From: Actinobacteria bacterium IMCC19121
Lineage (GTDB): Bacteria; Actinomycetota; Actinomycetes; Nanopelagicales; Nanopelagicaceae
Assembly (NCBI GenBank): GCA_002284895.1
Contig: CP015605.1
Coordinates: forward strand, 310,001 to 374,000
DNA: 64,000 nt
Reading direction: 5' to 3'
In this document: piece by piece, positions 30,636 through 38,911 of the stretch
How positions within the stretch are numbered: the stretch's first letter is position 1
Layout of the letters: each line of letters begins with the position of its first letter
Notes under the pieces: generated by a model
The model's input: only the letters and a program-made list of their open reading frames with translations
What the model was told of the DNA's origin: nothing
Databases searched by the model: none
Position numbers and translations under genes: made by a program

Positions 30636-31114
30636 GCGAAGAAAGCTCGCTCACCGAAGAATCAGTAGTTGAAGATGTGGCACCGGATCAGGAAACTGAT
30701 CCGGTAGCTACGTTAACTAGTGATTTACAACGACTTCAGGCTGAATATGCCAACTACCGCAAGCGCGTAGAGCGTGATCGTTCCCTTGCTCACGAAATGG
30801 CTATCGGTGCGGTTTTAACTGAGCTTCTGGCTCTACTTGATGATGTTGATCGCGCAGAATCACATGGTGAGCTAACTGGTGGCTTTAAAGCAGTTGCCGA
30901 TCAGCTCAACACCATTGTTTCTCGCATTGGTTTAGAGAAATACGGCACCGACGGTGAAGTATTTGATCCACAGATCCATGAAGCGCTGATGCATGACACA
31001 TCTGCAGATGTAGCAGTACCCACTGCTTCAAAGATTTTGCAGCCTGGATATAAATACAAAGAGCGCATTTTGCGCCCAGCCCGAGTTTCTGTAACAGATC
31101 CAGCAGGAGAGTAA
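30632..31114 (+). CDS. grpE: Nucleotide exchange factor GrpE
   Basis: 160-residue exchange factor that releases ADP from DnaK. After an acidic N-terminal tail (about 1-30) comes the long coiled-coil helix ([19 protein letters not shown]) and the C-terminal beta domain with the signature region PQIHEALM...[20 protein letters not shown]. It starts at a GTG overlapping the dnaK stop (GTGA). Confidence 0.95.
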   Translation: MSEESSLTEESVVEDVAPDQETDPVATLTSDLQRLQAEYANYRKRVERDRSLAHEMAIGAVLTELLALLDDVDRAESHGELTGGFKAVADQLNTIVSRIGLEKYGTDGEVFDPQIHEALMHDTSADVAVPTASKILQPGYKYKERILRPARVSVTDPAGE

Positions 31115-31120
31115 TTACAC

Positions 31121-32044
31121 ATGGCAGCCAAAGATCTCTACGAAAAGGATTTCTATAAGGTCCTTGGCGTTGATAAGAAGGCTGCTGCCGATGAAATCAA
31201 ACGTAAGTATCGCGGTCTTGTAAAAGATCTCCACCCTGATACAAATCACGGAGATTCTGCAAAGGAAGAAAAGTTCAAAGCAGTATCTGAAGCATATGAA
31301 ATTCTCTCTGATCCTAAAAAGCGCGCTGAATATGATGAAGCTCGTTCTTTATTTGAACGTGGCGGGTTTCGTGCACCGACCGGCGGGCAAAATTTTCAAG
31401 GCGGAGATTTCTCAGACATCTTTGGTGGAGGAAACCCGCAAGATATTTTTGCAAACCTTTTTGGTGGCGGAGGACGTCGTGGTCCGCGAAAAGGTCAAGA
31501 TCTACAAACTGAGGCAATAATTACTTTCCGTGAATCAGTCTTTGGCACTAATTTAGATTTACGTCTTGGAACAGATAGAGGTGCTGCACAAAACATTACT
31601 GCGCGTGTTCCTGCAGGTGTTAATGATGGCGCTAAGATTCGTGTGAAAGGTAAAGGAGCACCAGGAGAGGCTGGCCCAGGTGACTTATTCATTCTCCTAC
31701 ACGTTAAGCCCCACCCAATCTTTTCTCGCAAAGCTGAGAACTTACTTGTTACCTTGCCCATTACCTTTACGGAAGCAGCGTTAGGCGCAGATGTGAAAGT
31801 GCCAGTAATGAGTGGTGAAGAAGTAACTGTTCGTATTGCACCAGGTACTCCTAACGGTCGCACACTTCGCGTGAAGGGCCGTGGAATTACAAAAGGCTCA
31901 CATGTTGGAGATCTGCTTGTAACCGTGGATGTTCAAGTGCCACAGCGTGTTGATGGCAAAGCCCTAGAAGCACTCAAGACCTTTGCTGAGGAAACTGCCG
32001 GCGAAGATGTTCGAGCCGAATTAGCTGCAAAGGCAAAACAATGA
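31121..32044 (+). CDS. dnaJ: J-domain protein (DnaJ/CbpA-like) without zinc fingers
   Basis: 307-residue DnaK co-chaperone. The J domain (about 9-75) has the HPD triad at residues 38-40; a Gly/Phe-rich linker (GGGNPQDIFANLFGGGG) follows; then two C-terminal beta-sandwich domains. The protein has no cysteine at all, so the four CxxCxGxG zinc motifs of classical DnaJ are missing: it is a type II (CbpA/DnaJ2-like) protein. It is nevertheless in the dnaK operon position. It overlaps hspR by 4 nt. Confidence 0.93.
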   Translation: MAAKDLYEKDFYKVLGVDKKAAADEIKRKYRGLVKDLHPDTNHGDSAKEEKFKAVSEAYEILSDPKKRAEYDEARSLFERGGFRAPTGGQNFQGGDFSDIFGGGNPQDIFANLFGGGGRRGPRKGQDLQTEAIITFRESVFGTNLDLRLGTDRGAAQNITARVPAGVNDGAKIRVKGKGAPGEAGPGDLFILLHVKPHPIFSRKAENLLVTLPITFTEAALGADVKVPVMSGEEVTVRIAPGTPNGRTLRVKGRGITKGSHVGDLLVTVDVQVPQRVDGKALEALKTFAEETAGEDVRAELAAKAKQ

Positions 32045-32430
32045 GCGATGAATTAAAGAACGAAGTCCCAGCCGATGATGCAGCTGTCTATGTAATTTCA
32101 GTTGCTGCAGAGATCTCAGGGTTACATCCACAAACTTTGCGCCAATATGACAAGTTAGGTTTAGTTTCACCTTCTCGCACTGAGGGACGTAACCGTCGTT
32201 ACTCACTGCGTGACATTGCGCTTTTGCGCGCAGTTCAAAAACTTGTGGGAGAAGGAATCAACCACGCAGGTATTAAGCGCATCATTGAACTTGAATCAGC
32301 TATGGCCAATATGGCAATTGAGGTGGCACAACTTCGTATTGAAGTTGATGCCCTCATTGAAGCCAATCCACCTAAAGGAATTGCCCGACGTTCTCGCAGC
32401 GAAGTTATTGTCTATAAGCAGGAGAAGTAG
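32041..32430 (+). CDS. hspR: Heat shock repressor HspR (MerR family)
   Basis: 129-residue MerR-family regulator. The helix-turn-helix and wing read AAEISGLHPQTLRQYDKLGLVSPSRT and NRRYSLRDIALLRAVQKL; a coiled-coil dimerisation helix follows. The QTLRxYDxxGLxxPxR form is typical of HspR. Known HspR represses dnaK operons at HAIR sites with DnaK as co-repressor; the site upstream of dnaK supports this here. It is the last gene of the operon. Confidence 0.95.
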   Translation: MSDELKNEVPADDAAVYVISVAAEISGLHPQTLRQYDKLGLVSPSRTEGRNRRYSLRDIALLRAVQKLVGEGINHAGIKRIIELESAMANMAIEVAQLRIEVDALIEANPPKGIARRSRSEVIVYKQEK

Positions 32431-32679
32431 TTACTTCTTTTTCTTTACTGCCTTCTTTTTAACTGCCTTTTTCTTTACAACCTTCTTTACTGCCCGCTTC
32501 TTGACTACCTTTTTGCGGGTAATAGGAACTTCAGCCACAAGATCTAAAGTCTCAACAAATGCCTCTAGAACTGCAGCCTCTTTGCGAAGTGAAGCAATGG
32601 TCTTATTAAGAGCCCGCTTGGTTGCGCCCGATTTCTTGGCAGGCTTCTTCTTCACCGATTTCTTCTTTGCAGCTGCCAT
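32431..32679 (-). CDS. Small lysine/alanine-rich histone H1-like protein
   Basis: From the ATG at 32679 the product is 82 residues with lysine making up well over a third. It has a basic N-terminus (AAAKKKSVKKKPAKK), a middle helix of about 30 ordinary residues (NKTIASLRKEAAVLEAFVETLD) and a basic tail with repeated KKAV units. This resembles bacterial H1-like nucleoid proteins and the tails of actinobacterial HU. A DNA or RNA condensing role is inferred from composition only. An in-frame GTG/ATG start further upstream (32736) would overlap the pyrE promoter. The stop abuts the hspR stop. Confidence 0.6.
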   Translation of the reverse strand: MAAAKKKSVKKKPAKKSGATKRALNKTIASLRKEAAVLEAFVETLDLVAEVPITRKKVVKKRAVKKVVKKKAVKKKAVKKKK

Positions 32680-32736
32680 AGTGGTCCAAACAATACCTGC
32701 GCTTCTAGCAAAGCCCAAGATAGTAGGCTCACCCAT

Positions 32737-33270
32737 ATGAATTCACGCGATGCGCTCAAAGATCAGATCGTTAAAAAGGCTGTTGTCCACGGCAAAGTTA
32801 TTTTGTCGTCAGGCAAAGAAGCTGATTACTACGTGGATTTGCGCCGTGTGACCCTAGATCATGAAGCTGCGCCCCTTGTTGGTGAAGTAATGCTGGAGCT
32901 AACAAAAGATTTAGATTATGAGGCAGTAGGTGGTTTAACACTAGGAGCAGACCCAGTTGCAACTGCGATGATGCATGTGGCAGCAAGTAAAGGCAAAAAG
33001 ATTGATTCATTTGTTGTGCGCAAGGCAGAAAAAGCACATGGTCTGCAACGTCGCATTGAGGGCCCAGATGTAAAAGGCAAGAGAGTCCTTGCAGTTGAAG
33101 ACACTTCAACAACAGGTGGTTCTGTTTTAACGGCAGTTGAGGCTTTGATTGAAGCAGGCGCAATTGTTGTTGGTGTTGCAGTAATTGTGGAGCGCGGAGC
33201 AGAACCAAAAATTACGCAAGCCGGATATGAATACCGTGCTGCTTATCAATTAGCAGATCTTGGTTTATAG
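32737..33270 (+). CDS. pyrE: Orotate phosphoribosyltransferase
   Basis: Fifth step of pyrimidine synthesis: orotate plus PRPP to OMP. The 177-residue protein shows the orotate/ribose region SSGKEADYYVDLRRVTL, GGLTLGADPVA and the PRPP-binding loop VLAVEDTSTTGGSVLTAVEAL. There is almost no leader before its ATG and no ribosome binding site, so the mRNA may be leaderless, which is frequent in Actinobacteria. Confidence 0.96.
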   Translation: MNSRDALKDQIVKKAVVHGKVILSSGKEADYYVDLRRVTLDHEAAPLVGEVMLELTKDLDYEAVGGLTLGADPVATAMMHVAASKGKKIDSFVVRKAEKAHGLQRRIEGPDVKGKRVLAVEDTSTTGGSVLTAVEALIEAGAIVVGVAVIVERGAEPKITQAGYEYRAAYQLADLGL

Positions 33271-33273
33271 AAC

Positions 33274-33912
33274 TTACTTGTGATGCTTGCGAGTTTGCCA
33301 CTCGCGAAATACTTCTGCAAGAACTGGTAGAAGTGAGATCACAACAATCAAACCAACAATCGGCAAGATGTATGCATCAACAGAGCCTTCTAGTTTTTCG
33401 CCCAGAATAAAGCCAAGGCCAATAACTAGTTGAGTCCAAATAATTGCACCTACTAGGTTCCAGATAAAAAACTTCTTGGCACTCATTCCAATAACGCCAC
33501 ACATTGGGTTAAGCAATGTGCGAATAAAGGGAACAAAGCGGGCCAGGACAATTGCTTTACCTGGGCCGTATTTACGTAACCACTTTTCAGTTGCAACTAC
33601 TTTTTGGTGATTAAAAAATCGTCCCTCAGGGCGATCAAATAGTTTGCGCCCATATTTATTGCCAAACCAATGTCCCACTTGTGCTCCGGTTATTGCGGCA
33701 ATTGGTGCACCAATGAAGAGTGCGGGGGCTGATAAATGTGCATCCCCTAAAATCGCAGCACCTGAGCCAGAGGCAGCCACGCCAGCAAGAAAGAGAAGTG
33801 AGTCGCCAGGAAAAGCTAAACCGACGAGCAAGCCAGTCTCGGCAAAGATGATTGCCAAAATTCCAATCAGGCCTAGATCAGAGACGATGGAGTGGGCGTC
33901 GAAGAGGTTCAT
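33274..33912 (-). CDS. DedA family membrane protein
   Basis: 212-residue DedA/SNARE-associated family protein; members are implicated in lipid carrier recycling (undecaprenyl phosphate or phospholipid translocation). The signatures FAETGLLVGLAFPGDSLLFLAG and ARFVPFIRTLLNPMCGVIGMSAKKF (with the essential arginines) are present, with about five membrane segments. It is convergent with pyrE, separated by 3 nt. Confidence 0.92.
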   Translation of the reverse strand: MNLFDAHSIVSDLGLIGILAIIFAETGLLVGLAFPGDSLLFLAGVAASGSGAAILGDAHLSAPALFIGAPIAAITGAQVGHWFGNKYGRKLFDRPEGRFFNHQKVVATEKWLRKYGPGKAIVLARFVPFIRTLLNPMCGVIGMSAKKFFIWNLVGAIIWTQLVIGLGFILGEKLEGSVDAYILPIVGLIVVISLLPVLAEVFREWQTRKHHK

Positions 33913-34093
33913 GCAAGGCAGGCTACCTCACGCCTTCACCCCATGTAAGGAGGTTAGTTATCAAATCGTTGTATTTACACGCCTGCTTGCACGTGCTTTG
34001 CCTTGCTTGAAAAGGGCCTGAGATAAAGAATTAGCCCACCACGGGATGCGGGTTTCACAGTGGGCCCGGACCGTTGACCCCCTAAGGACAAAA

Positions 34094-35410
34094 ATGAAAA
34101 GAAAAGGTTTAGTAGCGCTCGTTGGCGCAGCTGCTCTTTCTCTCGTAGCGTCATTGGTTACAACAACTTCAGCATCTGCTGCAGTTAACTGTGATCCATA
34201 CACAGGCTACAAGGCGATGAAGGGCAAGACAGTAACAATCTTTACATCAATTCTAGAACCAGAATTAACAACACTTAATACAGCAATGAGCGATTTCCAA
34301 GCTTGTACTGGAATTAAGATCAAGATTGAAGGATCAAACCAGTTCGAAGCTCTACTACCTGTTCGTGTTAAGGGTGGAAATGCTCCAGATCTAGCGTGGA
34401 TCCCACAACCAGGTCTACTTGCAAAGATGGTAGAGACTGGCAAAGTTGTTCTAGCTCCAAAGGCTGTAGTTGCAAACGTTGACAAGTACTGGTCTAAGTC
34501 ATGGAAGGCATACGGAACTGTTAAGGGTAAGTTCTATGCAGCACCATTTGGATCAAACATGAAGTCACTTGTTTGGTACTCACCAAAGCAATTCGCAAAG
34601 AACGGTTACAAGGTTCCAACAACTTGGGCTGACATGACAGCACTTGCTGACACAATGGCAGGTAAGGGACAGACTGCATTCTGCGGTGGTATCGGTTCAG
34701 GCGGAGCAACTGGCTGGCCAGCAACTGACTGGGTAGAGCAGATGGTTCTACGTGAGTACGGTTCAGATGTTTACAACGGTTGGGTAAACCACACTGTTAA
34801 GTTCTCAGATCCAAAGATCGTTGCAGCAATGCAAAAGGTTGCTGGATGGATGCAGAATCCAAAGTGGGTTGGCAACGTTAAGGGAATCGCAACAACCTCA
34901 TTCCAGGATGCAGGTAAGGGAATTCCTGATGGTAAGTGCATGATGCTTCAGCAGGCTTCTTTCTACGGAAACATCATCGCTGAAGGCGGAGCAACAATCT
35001 CACCAACAGGTGATGCATTTGCGTTCTACCTACCAGCTACAAACTCAAAGGTAACTGTTCCTGTTGTTGGTGGAGGCGAGTTCACAACTGCGTTCTCATC
35101 ACGCCCAGAGGTACAGGCTGTACAGGCTTACCTATCATCAGCAACATTTGCTACATCTCGCGTACAGCTAGACAACTGGATCTCTGCTAACAGCGGTGTT
35201 CCACTAGCTGCATACAAGAACCCAGTAGACAAGCTTTCAGCAACATACCTCTCAAATCCAAAGTCAACATTTGGATTCGACGCTTCTGACTTAATGCCAG
35301 CAGCTGTCGGTGCAGGTGCAGAATGGAAGGAATTCACTGCTTGGTTCGGTGAAGGAAAGTCCATTGCTGATGTTGTAAAGGCAATTGACGCTGCTTGGCC
35401 AAAGAGCTAA
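34094..35410 (+). CDS. Sugar ABC transporter substrate-binding protein
   Basis: 438-residue extracellular family 1 solute-binding protein. The N-terminus is a Sec signal peptide (MKRKGLVALVGAAALSLVAS...) with an ASA-type cleavage site near residue 28; I see no lipobox. Mature sequence features such as GNAPDLAWIPQPG and NGYKVPTTWADM are typical of oligosaccharide binders. I chose the ATG at 34094 (AAGGACAAAA upstream). Codons are strongly biased to major forms (AAG, GTT, GGT/GGA), suggesting high expression. It is followed by a strong hairpin and two permeases. The ligand is probably a beta-glucoside, from the adjacent GH1 enzyme. Confidence 0.92.
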   Translation: MKRKGLVALVGAAALSLVASLVTTTSASAAVNCDPYTGYKAMKGKTVTIFTSILEPELTTLNTAMSDFQACTGIKIKIEGSNQFEALLPVRVKGGNAPDLAWIPQPGLLAKMVETGKVVLAPKAVVANVDKYWSKSWKAYGTVKGKFYAAPFGSNMKSLVWYSPKQFAKNGYKVPTTWADMTALADTMAGKGQTAFCGGIGSGGATGWPATDWVEQMVLREYGSDVYNGWVNHTVKFSDPKIVAAMQKVAGWMQNPKWVGNVKGIATTSFQDAGKGIPDGKCMMLQQASFYGNIIAEGGATISPTGDAFAFYLPATNSKVTVPVVGGGEFTTAFSSRPEVQAVQAYLSSATFATSRVQLDNWISANSGVPLAAYKNPVDKLSATYLSNPKSTFGFDASDLMPAAVGAGAEWKEFTAWFGEGKSIADVVKAIDAAWPKS

Positions 35411-35431
35411 TCCAGCGCAATAAGTAGTAAA

Positions 35432-35465
35432 CGAAGGAGGCCACCTTTACGGGTGGCCTCCTTCG
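35432..35465 (+). terminator. Strong hairpin between binding protein and permease genes
   Basis: CGAAGGAGGCCACC and GGTGGCCTCCTTCG form a perfect 14-bp stem around a 6-nt loop. No T-run follows. Such hairpins after binding-protein genes usually stabilise the upstream mRNA or cause partial termination, giving more binding protein than permease. Confidence 0.8.
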
Positions 35466-35493
35466 CACTTAATATTCCCTCCTATAAGATAAG

Positions 35494-36486
35494 GTGAAAA
35501 AGGTTATGTCAGATTTTCTCTCAGTCAACATCCCTAAGTTCACCTCAGTCTTTTCTGCGATCGGAATGTTTTTTATTGTTCTCGCAGTTTTATTTGCAAT
35601 TGCTGGCCGCGCTAACGGTAAAAAAGCCCGCCCTATTGCATTAGTAATCTTTTTAGCACCAGCCCTAATTTTGCTCCTTGCAGGTTTAATCATTCCTGCC
35701 ATTCGCACATTCCTTTTTAGCTTTATGAACCCAGATTCAAATGCCTGGGTTGGCTTTGATAACTACAAGTGGATGACAGAAGATCCAAATGTTAAGTCGA
35801 TTATGGTCAATACAATTTTGTGGATTCTTGTTGTTCCTATCTTCACCGCAGCCCTTGGTTTATTGCTAGCAATCATGCTCGATCGCATTAAGCATGAATC
35901 AATCCCTAAATCCTTGCTATTTATGCCTATGGCGATCTCATTTGTTGGCGCTTCAATTATCTTCAAATTTGTCTATGAATACAGCGAGCCAGGAGAAGCA
36001 CAAATTGGTTTACTGAGCTCCATCGTTGATTTCCTTGGTGGAACACCAAAGGATTGGATGCTCTCAAAGCCGCTCAACACTTTTCTTTTGATGATTATTT
36101 ATGTGTGGACCCAAATGGGATTTGGAATGGTTATTTTATCGGCAGCCATTAAGGCAGTTCCTGCAGATATCGTTGAGGCATCAGCCCTCGATGGTGCATC
36201 TGGATGGCGCTTGTTTAGAAACATCACTTTCCCCATGATTAAGGGAACTTTCATTGTGGTTCTGGCAACTGGTGTTGTTGGCGCACTTAAGGTCTTTGAC
36301 ATTGTCCGCACGATGACTGGCGGAAATTTTAGTACCAACGTGCTTGCAAATGAGATGTATTCACAGGTTTTCGTTCAATTTGATCAAGGCAAGGGATCAG
36401 CACTAGCCATTGTCTTATTCCTTCTTGTTACACCAATTCTCATTTATAACATCCGCTCACTACGGATGGAGCGTTCACATTCATGA
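35494..36486 (+). CDS. Sugar ABC transporter permease (MalF type)
   Basis: 330-residue inner-membrane permease with about eight helices. The cytoplasmic coupling loop EAA motif is VEASALDGASGWRLFRNITFPMIKG. The family is CUT1 carbohydrate importers. The start may be the GTG at 35494 or the ATG at 35506; both give the same membrane core. It overlaps the second permease by 4 nt. Confidence 0.93.
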   Translation: MKKVMSDFLSVNIPKFTSVFSAIGMFFIVLAVLFAIAGRANGKKARPIALVIFLAPALILLLAGLIIPAIRTFLFSFMNPDSNAWVGFDNYKWMTEDPNVKSIMVNTILWILVVPIFTAALGLLLAIMLDRIKHESIPKSLLFMPMAISFVGASIIFKFVYEYSEPGEAQIGLLSSIVDFLGGTPKDWMLSKPLNTFLLMIIYVWTQMGFGMVILSAAIKAVPADIVEASALDGASGWRLFRNITFPMIKGTFIVVLATGVVGALKVFDIVRTMTGGNFSTNVLANEMYSQVFVQFDQGKGSALAIVLFLLVTPILIYNIRSLRMERSHS

Positions 36487-37406
36487 GTAATCTAAAGATC
36501 GCTAACCACAACCCTGGTCGCAAGCTATTTTCCAGCAAGATTGCAACGGTAGTTGTTTGGGTAACAACAGTTATTTGGACTATTCCAACGCTGGGCTTAC
36601 TTGTTACTTCATTTAAGGCCGATAAAGATATTTTGAATGAGCCATGGTGGGTTTCACTCTTTAATCCCCACTTCACCTTAAGTAGCTATAAGAGCGTTTT
36701 CTTTGGTGGGGATACTGAGTCACTGAGCAATGGTGTCTTGCCATACTTTGTTAACTCCATTGTTATTACTTTGCCAGCCACAATTTTCCCTATCGTCATA
36801 GCAACTATGGCTGCATATGCCTTGGCCTGGATTCGCTTTAGAGGCTCAGACTTCATCTTCTTCTTTATCTTTGCACTACAAATCGTTCCACTACAGATGT
36901 CACTCATTCCACTACTTCTTCTTTTCACAGGAGGCGCGCACATTGGTTCTGTCACAGTGTTTCCTGCCTTAGGTATTGCCGGTGATTTTGCGGGTATTTG
37001 GTTGCCTCACACAATGTTTGCGTTGCCACTTGCCATCTATTTACTCCACAATTTCATTGCATCTCTTCCACGCGATCTCATGGAAGCCGCACACGTTGAT
37101 GGAGCTAATCACTTCAAGGTATTCCGCATGATTGTTTTGCCACTTGCAGTTCCTGGCATTGCAGCAATTGCGATCTTCCAGTTCTTGTGGGTGTGGAATG
37201 ACTTGCTCGTTGCTCTCACATTTGCCTCTGGCACAGAAGAGGTTGCACCAATTAACAGCAAGCTGGCATCCCTTGTTGGTCAGTATGGCTCTGGTTACAC
37301 ACAGCTATCAGCTGGTGCCTTCATCACCATTGCAGTTCCGCTGATTGTCTTCTTCTCACTGCAGCGCTACTTCGTGCGCGGATTGCTTGCAGGATCAGTT
37401 AAATAG
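36483..37406 (+). CDS. Sugar ABC transporter permease (MalG type)
   Basis: 307-residue second permease with six helices and the EAA loop MEAAHVDGANHFKVFRMIVLPLAVPG. It pairs with the preceding MalF-type subunit. No ATP-binding subunit follows; the ATPase must come from elsewhere, as with the shared MsiK ATPase of Streptomyces. The 3' end overlaps the opposing beta-glucosidase gene by 8 nt. Confidence 0.94.
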   Translation: MSNLKIANHNPGRKLFSSKIATVVVWVTTVIWTIPTLGLLVTSFKADKDILNEPWWVSLFNPHFTLSSYKSVFFGGDTESLSNGVLPYFVNSIVITLPATIFPIVIATMAAYALAWIRFRGSDFIFFFIFALQIVPLQMSLIPLLLLFTGGAHIGSVTVFPALGIAGDFAGIWLPHTMFALPLAIYLLHNFIASLPRDLMEAAHVDGANHFKVFRMIVLPLAVPGIAAIAIFQFLWVWNDLLVALTFASGTEEVAPINSKLASLVGQYGSGYTQLSAGAFITIAVPLIVFFSLQRYFVRGLLAGSVK

Positions 37407-38772
37407 TTGAACCGTTGTTTTTAATCTGATCGCGATACCAATACCCTGAATCTTTAATGATTCGCTTTTGAGTTTCAAAATCCACGTGCACAATGCCAAA
37501 GCGCTTTTCATAACCAAGGGCCCATTCAAAGTTATCCATCAATGACCATTGGTAATAGCCCTTTATGGGTGAGCCTTGGGCAATGGCGTTAGAGACTGCT
37601 TTTAGATGAGTTTGTAGGTAATCAATGCGCTTGGGATCATGGACTGCTCCATCTGCATCCGGGCCATCACCGTATGCACAACCGTTTTCAGTTATGTAGA
37701 GGTCGGGCAGTTTGGCGCCGTGCTCTTTATGCCAGCGGACAAGTAAGTTTTCTAGACCTTGCGGTGTGAGTGGCCAACCCATATCGGTTAATGGTCCACG
37801 TGGTGTCTCATCAATATCTAGTTCAAAAAGGCCTGAAATAGAATGCCATTCTGGCTTTCCGCCCAATGATTTACCGATGCGGTTATCAAAGTAGTAATTG
37901 ATTCCAATGAAATCATTTTTCACCATGGCAGCTTGCATATCACCATCTTTGATCACAGATGTGAGCTCATCACCGTAGTTATCAATCAAAATCTGCGGAT
38001 ACTTTCCATACATAATCGCATCCATCCAGAAACGATTTTGATGCGCATCAGCTATTGCTGCGGCATGTGCTTGTGCTGGATCATTCATATCATCGGCAAC
38101 ATGATTGGCCTGATTAAGAACAGGTCCAGTCAAAATATCACTGCGCACAGCGCGCATTGCATTGGTGGATGCAGCATGAGCCAACACTGTGTGATGAGCT
38201 GCAGCAAAAGCTGCTCGCCGATCCAAGATTCCTGGTGCATGGATTCCGATTCCATGACCGAGCCATGCAACAACCCATGGTTCATTAATTGGAGAGAACT
38301 TCATCACTCGATCACCAAAGCGCTCAACAACGGCAGTTGAATAATCGGCAAAGTAATTAACGATGTCGCGATTTACCCAGCCACCTTTATCTTGCAGCCC
38401 TTGTGGTAGATCCCAGTGATACAAAGTTGCCAAAGGTTCGATACCAGCTTCAAGCAACCCATCAATTAAACGATCATAGAAAGCAAAGCCGCGCTCTTCG
38501 CGAGCGCCATCGCCTTGTGGAAACATTCGAGGCCATGCAAAAGAGAATCGGTAGGCCTGAAGCCCCAGCTCTTTCATGATTGCTATATCTTCTGGATAAC
38601 GGTTGTAATGATCATTGGCCACATCACCGTTGTCACCATTTGCTACTTTGCCTTGCGTCTTACAAAAGACGTCCCAGATGGATGGGCCACGGCCGTCGGT
38701 CTGGGCAGCACCCTCGATTTGATAGCTTGAGGTCGCGGCCCCCCAGAGGAAGCCTTTAGGAAAAGTAGTCAT
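37399..38772 (-). CDS. Glycoside hydrolase family 1 beta-glucosidase
   Basis: 457-residue cytoplasmic retaining glycosidase. The acid/base Glu164 is in SPINEPWV and the nucleophile Glu362 in YITENGCAYGDG. N-terminal FPKGFLWGAATSSYQIEG is the family signature. There is no signal peptide, so it acts on imported oligosaccharide, matching the adjacent ABC importer. Likely substrates are cellobiose or other beta-glucosides from algal matter; galactosides are possible. A GGAGG ribosome binding site precedes its ATG. Confidence 0.95.
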   Translation of the reverse strand: MTTFPKGFLWGAATSSYQIEGAAQTDGRGPSIWDVFCKTQGKVANGDNGDVANDHYNRYPEDIAIMKELGLQAYRFSFAWPRMFPQGDGAREERGFAFYDRLIDGLLEAGIEPLATLYHWDLPQGLQDKGGWVNRDIVNYFADYSTAVVERFGDRVMKFSPINEPWVVAWLGHGIGIHAPGILDRRAAFAAAHHTVLAHAASTNAMRAVRSDILTGPVLNQANHVADDMNDPAQAHAAAIADAHQNRFWMDAIMYGKYPQILIDNYGDELTSVIKDGDMQAAMVKNDFIGINYYFDNRIGKSLGGKPEWHSISGLFELDIDETPRGPLTDMGWPLTPQGLENLLVRWHKEHGAKLPDLYITENGCAYGDGPDADGAVHDPKRIDYLQTHLKAVSNAIAQGSPIKGYYQWSLMDNFEWALGYEKRFGIVHVDFETQKRIIKDSGYWYRDQIKNNGSTI

Positions 38773-38911
38773 GGGAGGAACCCTATAGGCCCAAAGTGGT
38801 GCAATAGATATGTATGGATTTGCCCCAAACCGGGTTATCTGACCTACACTTCCGTAGTCTCGCGCCTGACCCTCGTTTTAGGGCGCCTGTAACTCCAATG
38901 GAGGAGAACTT

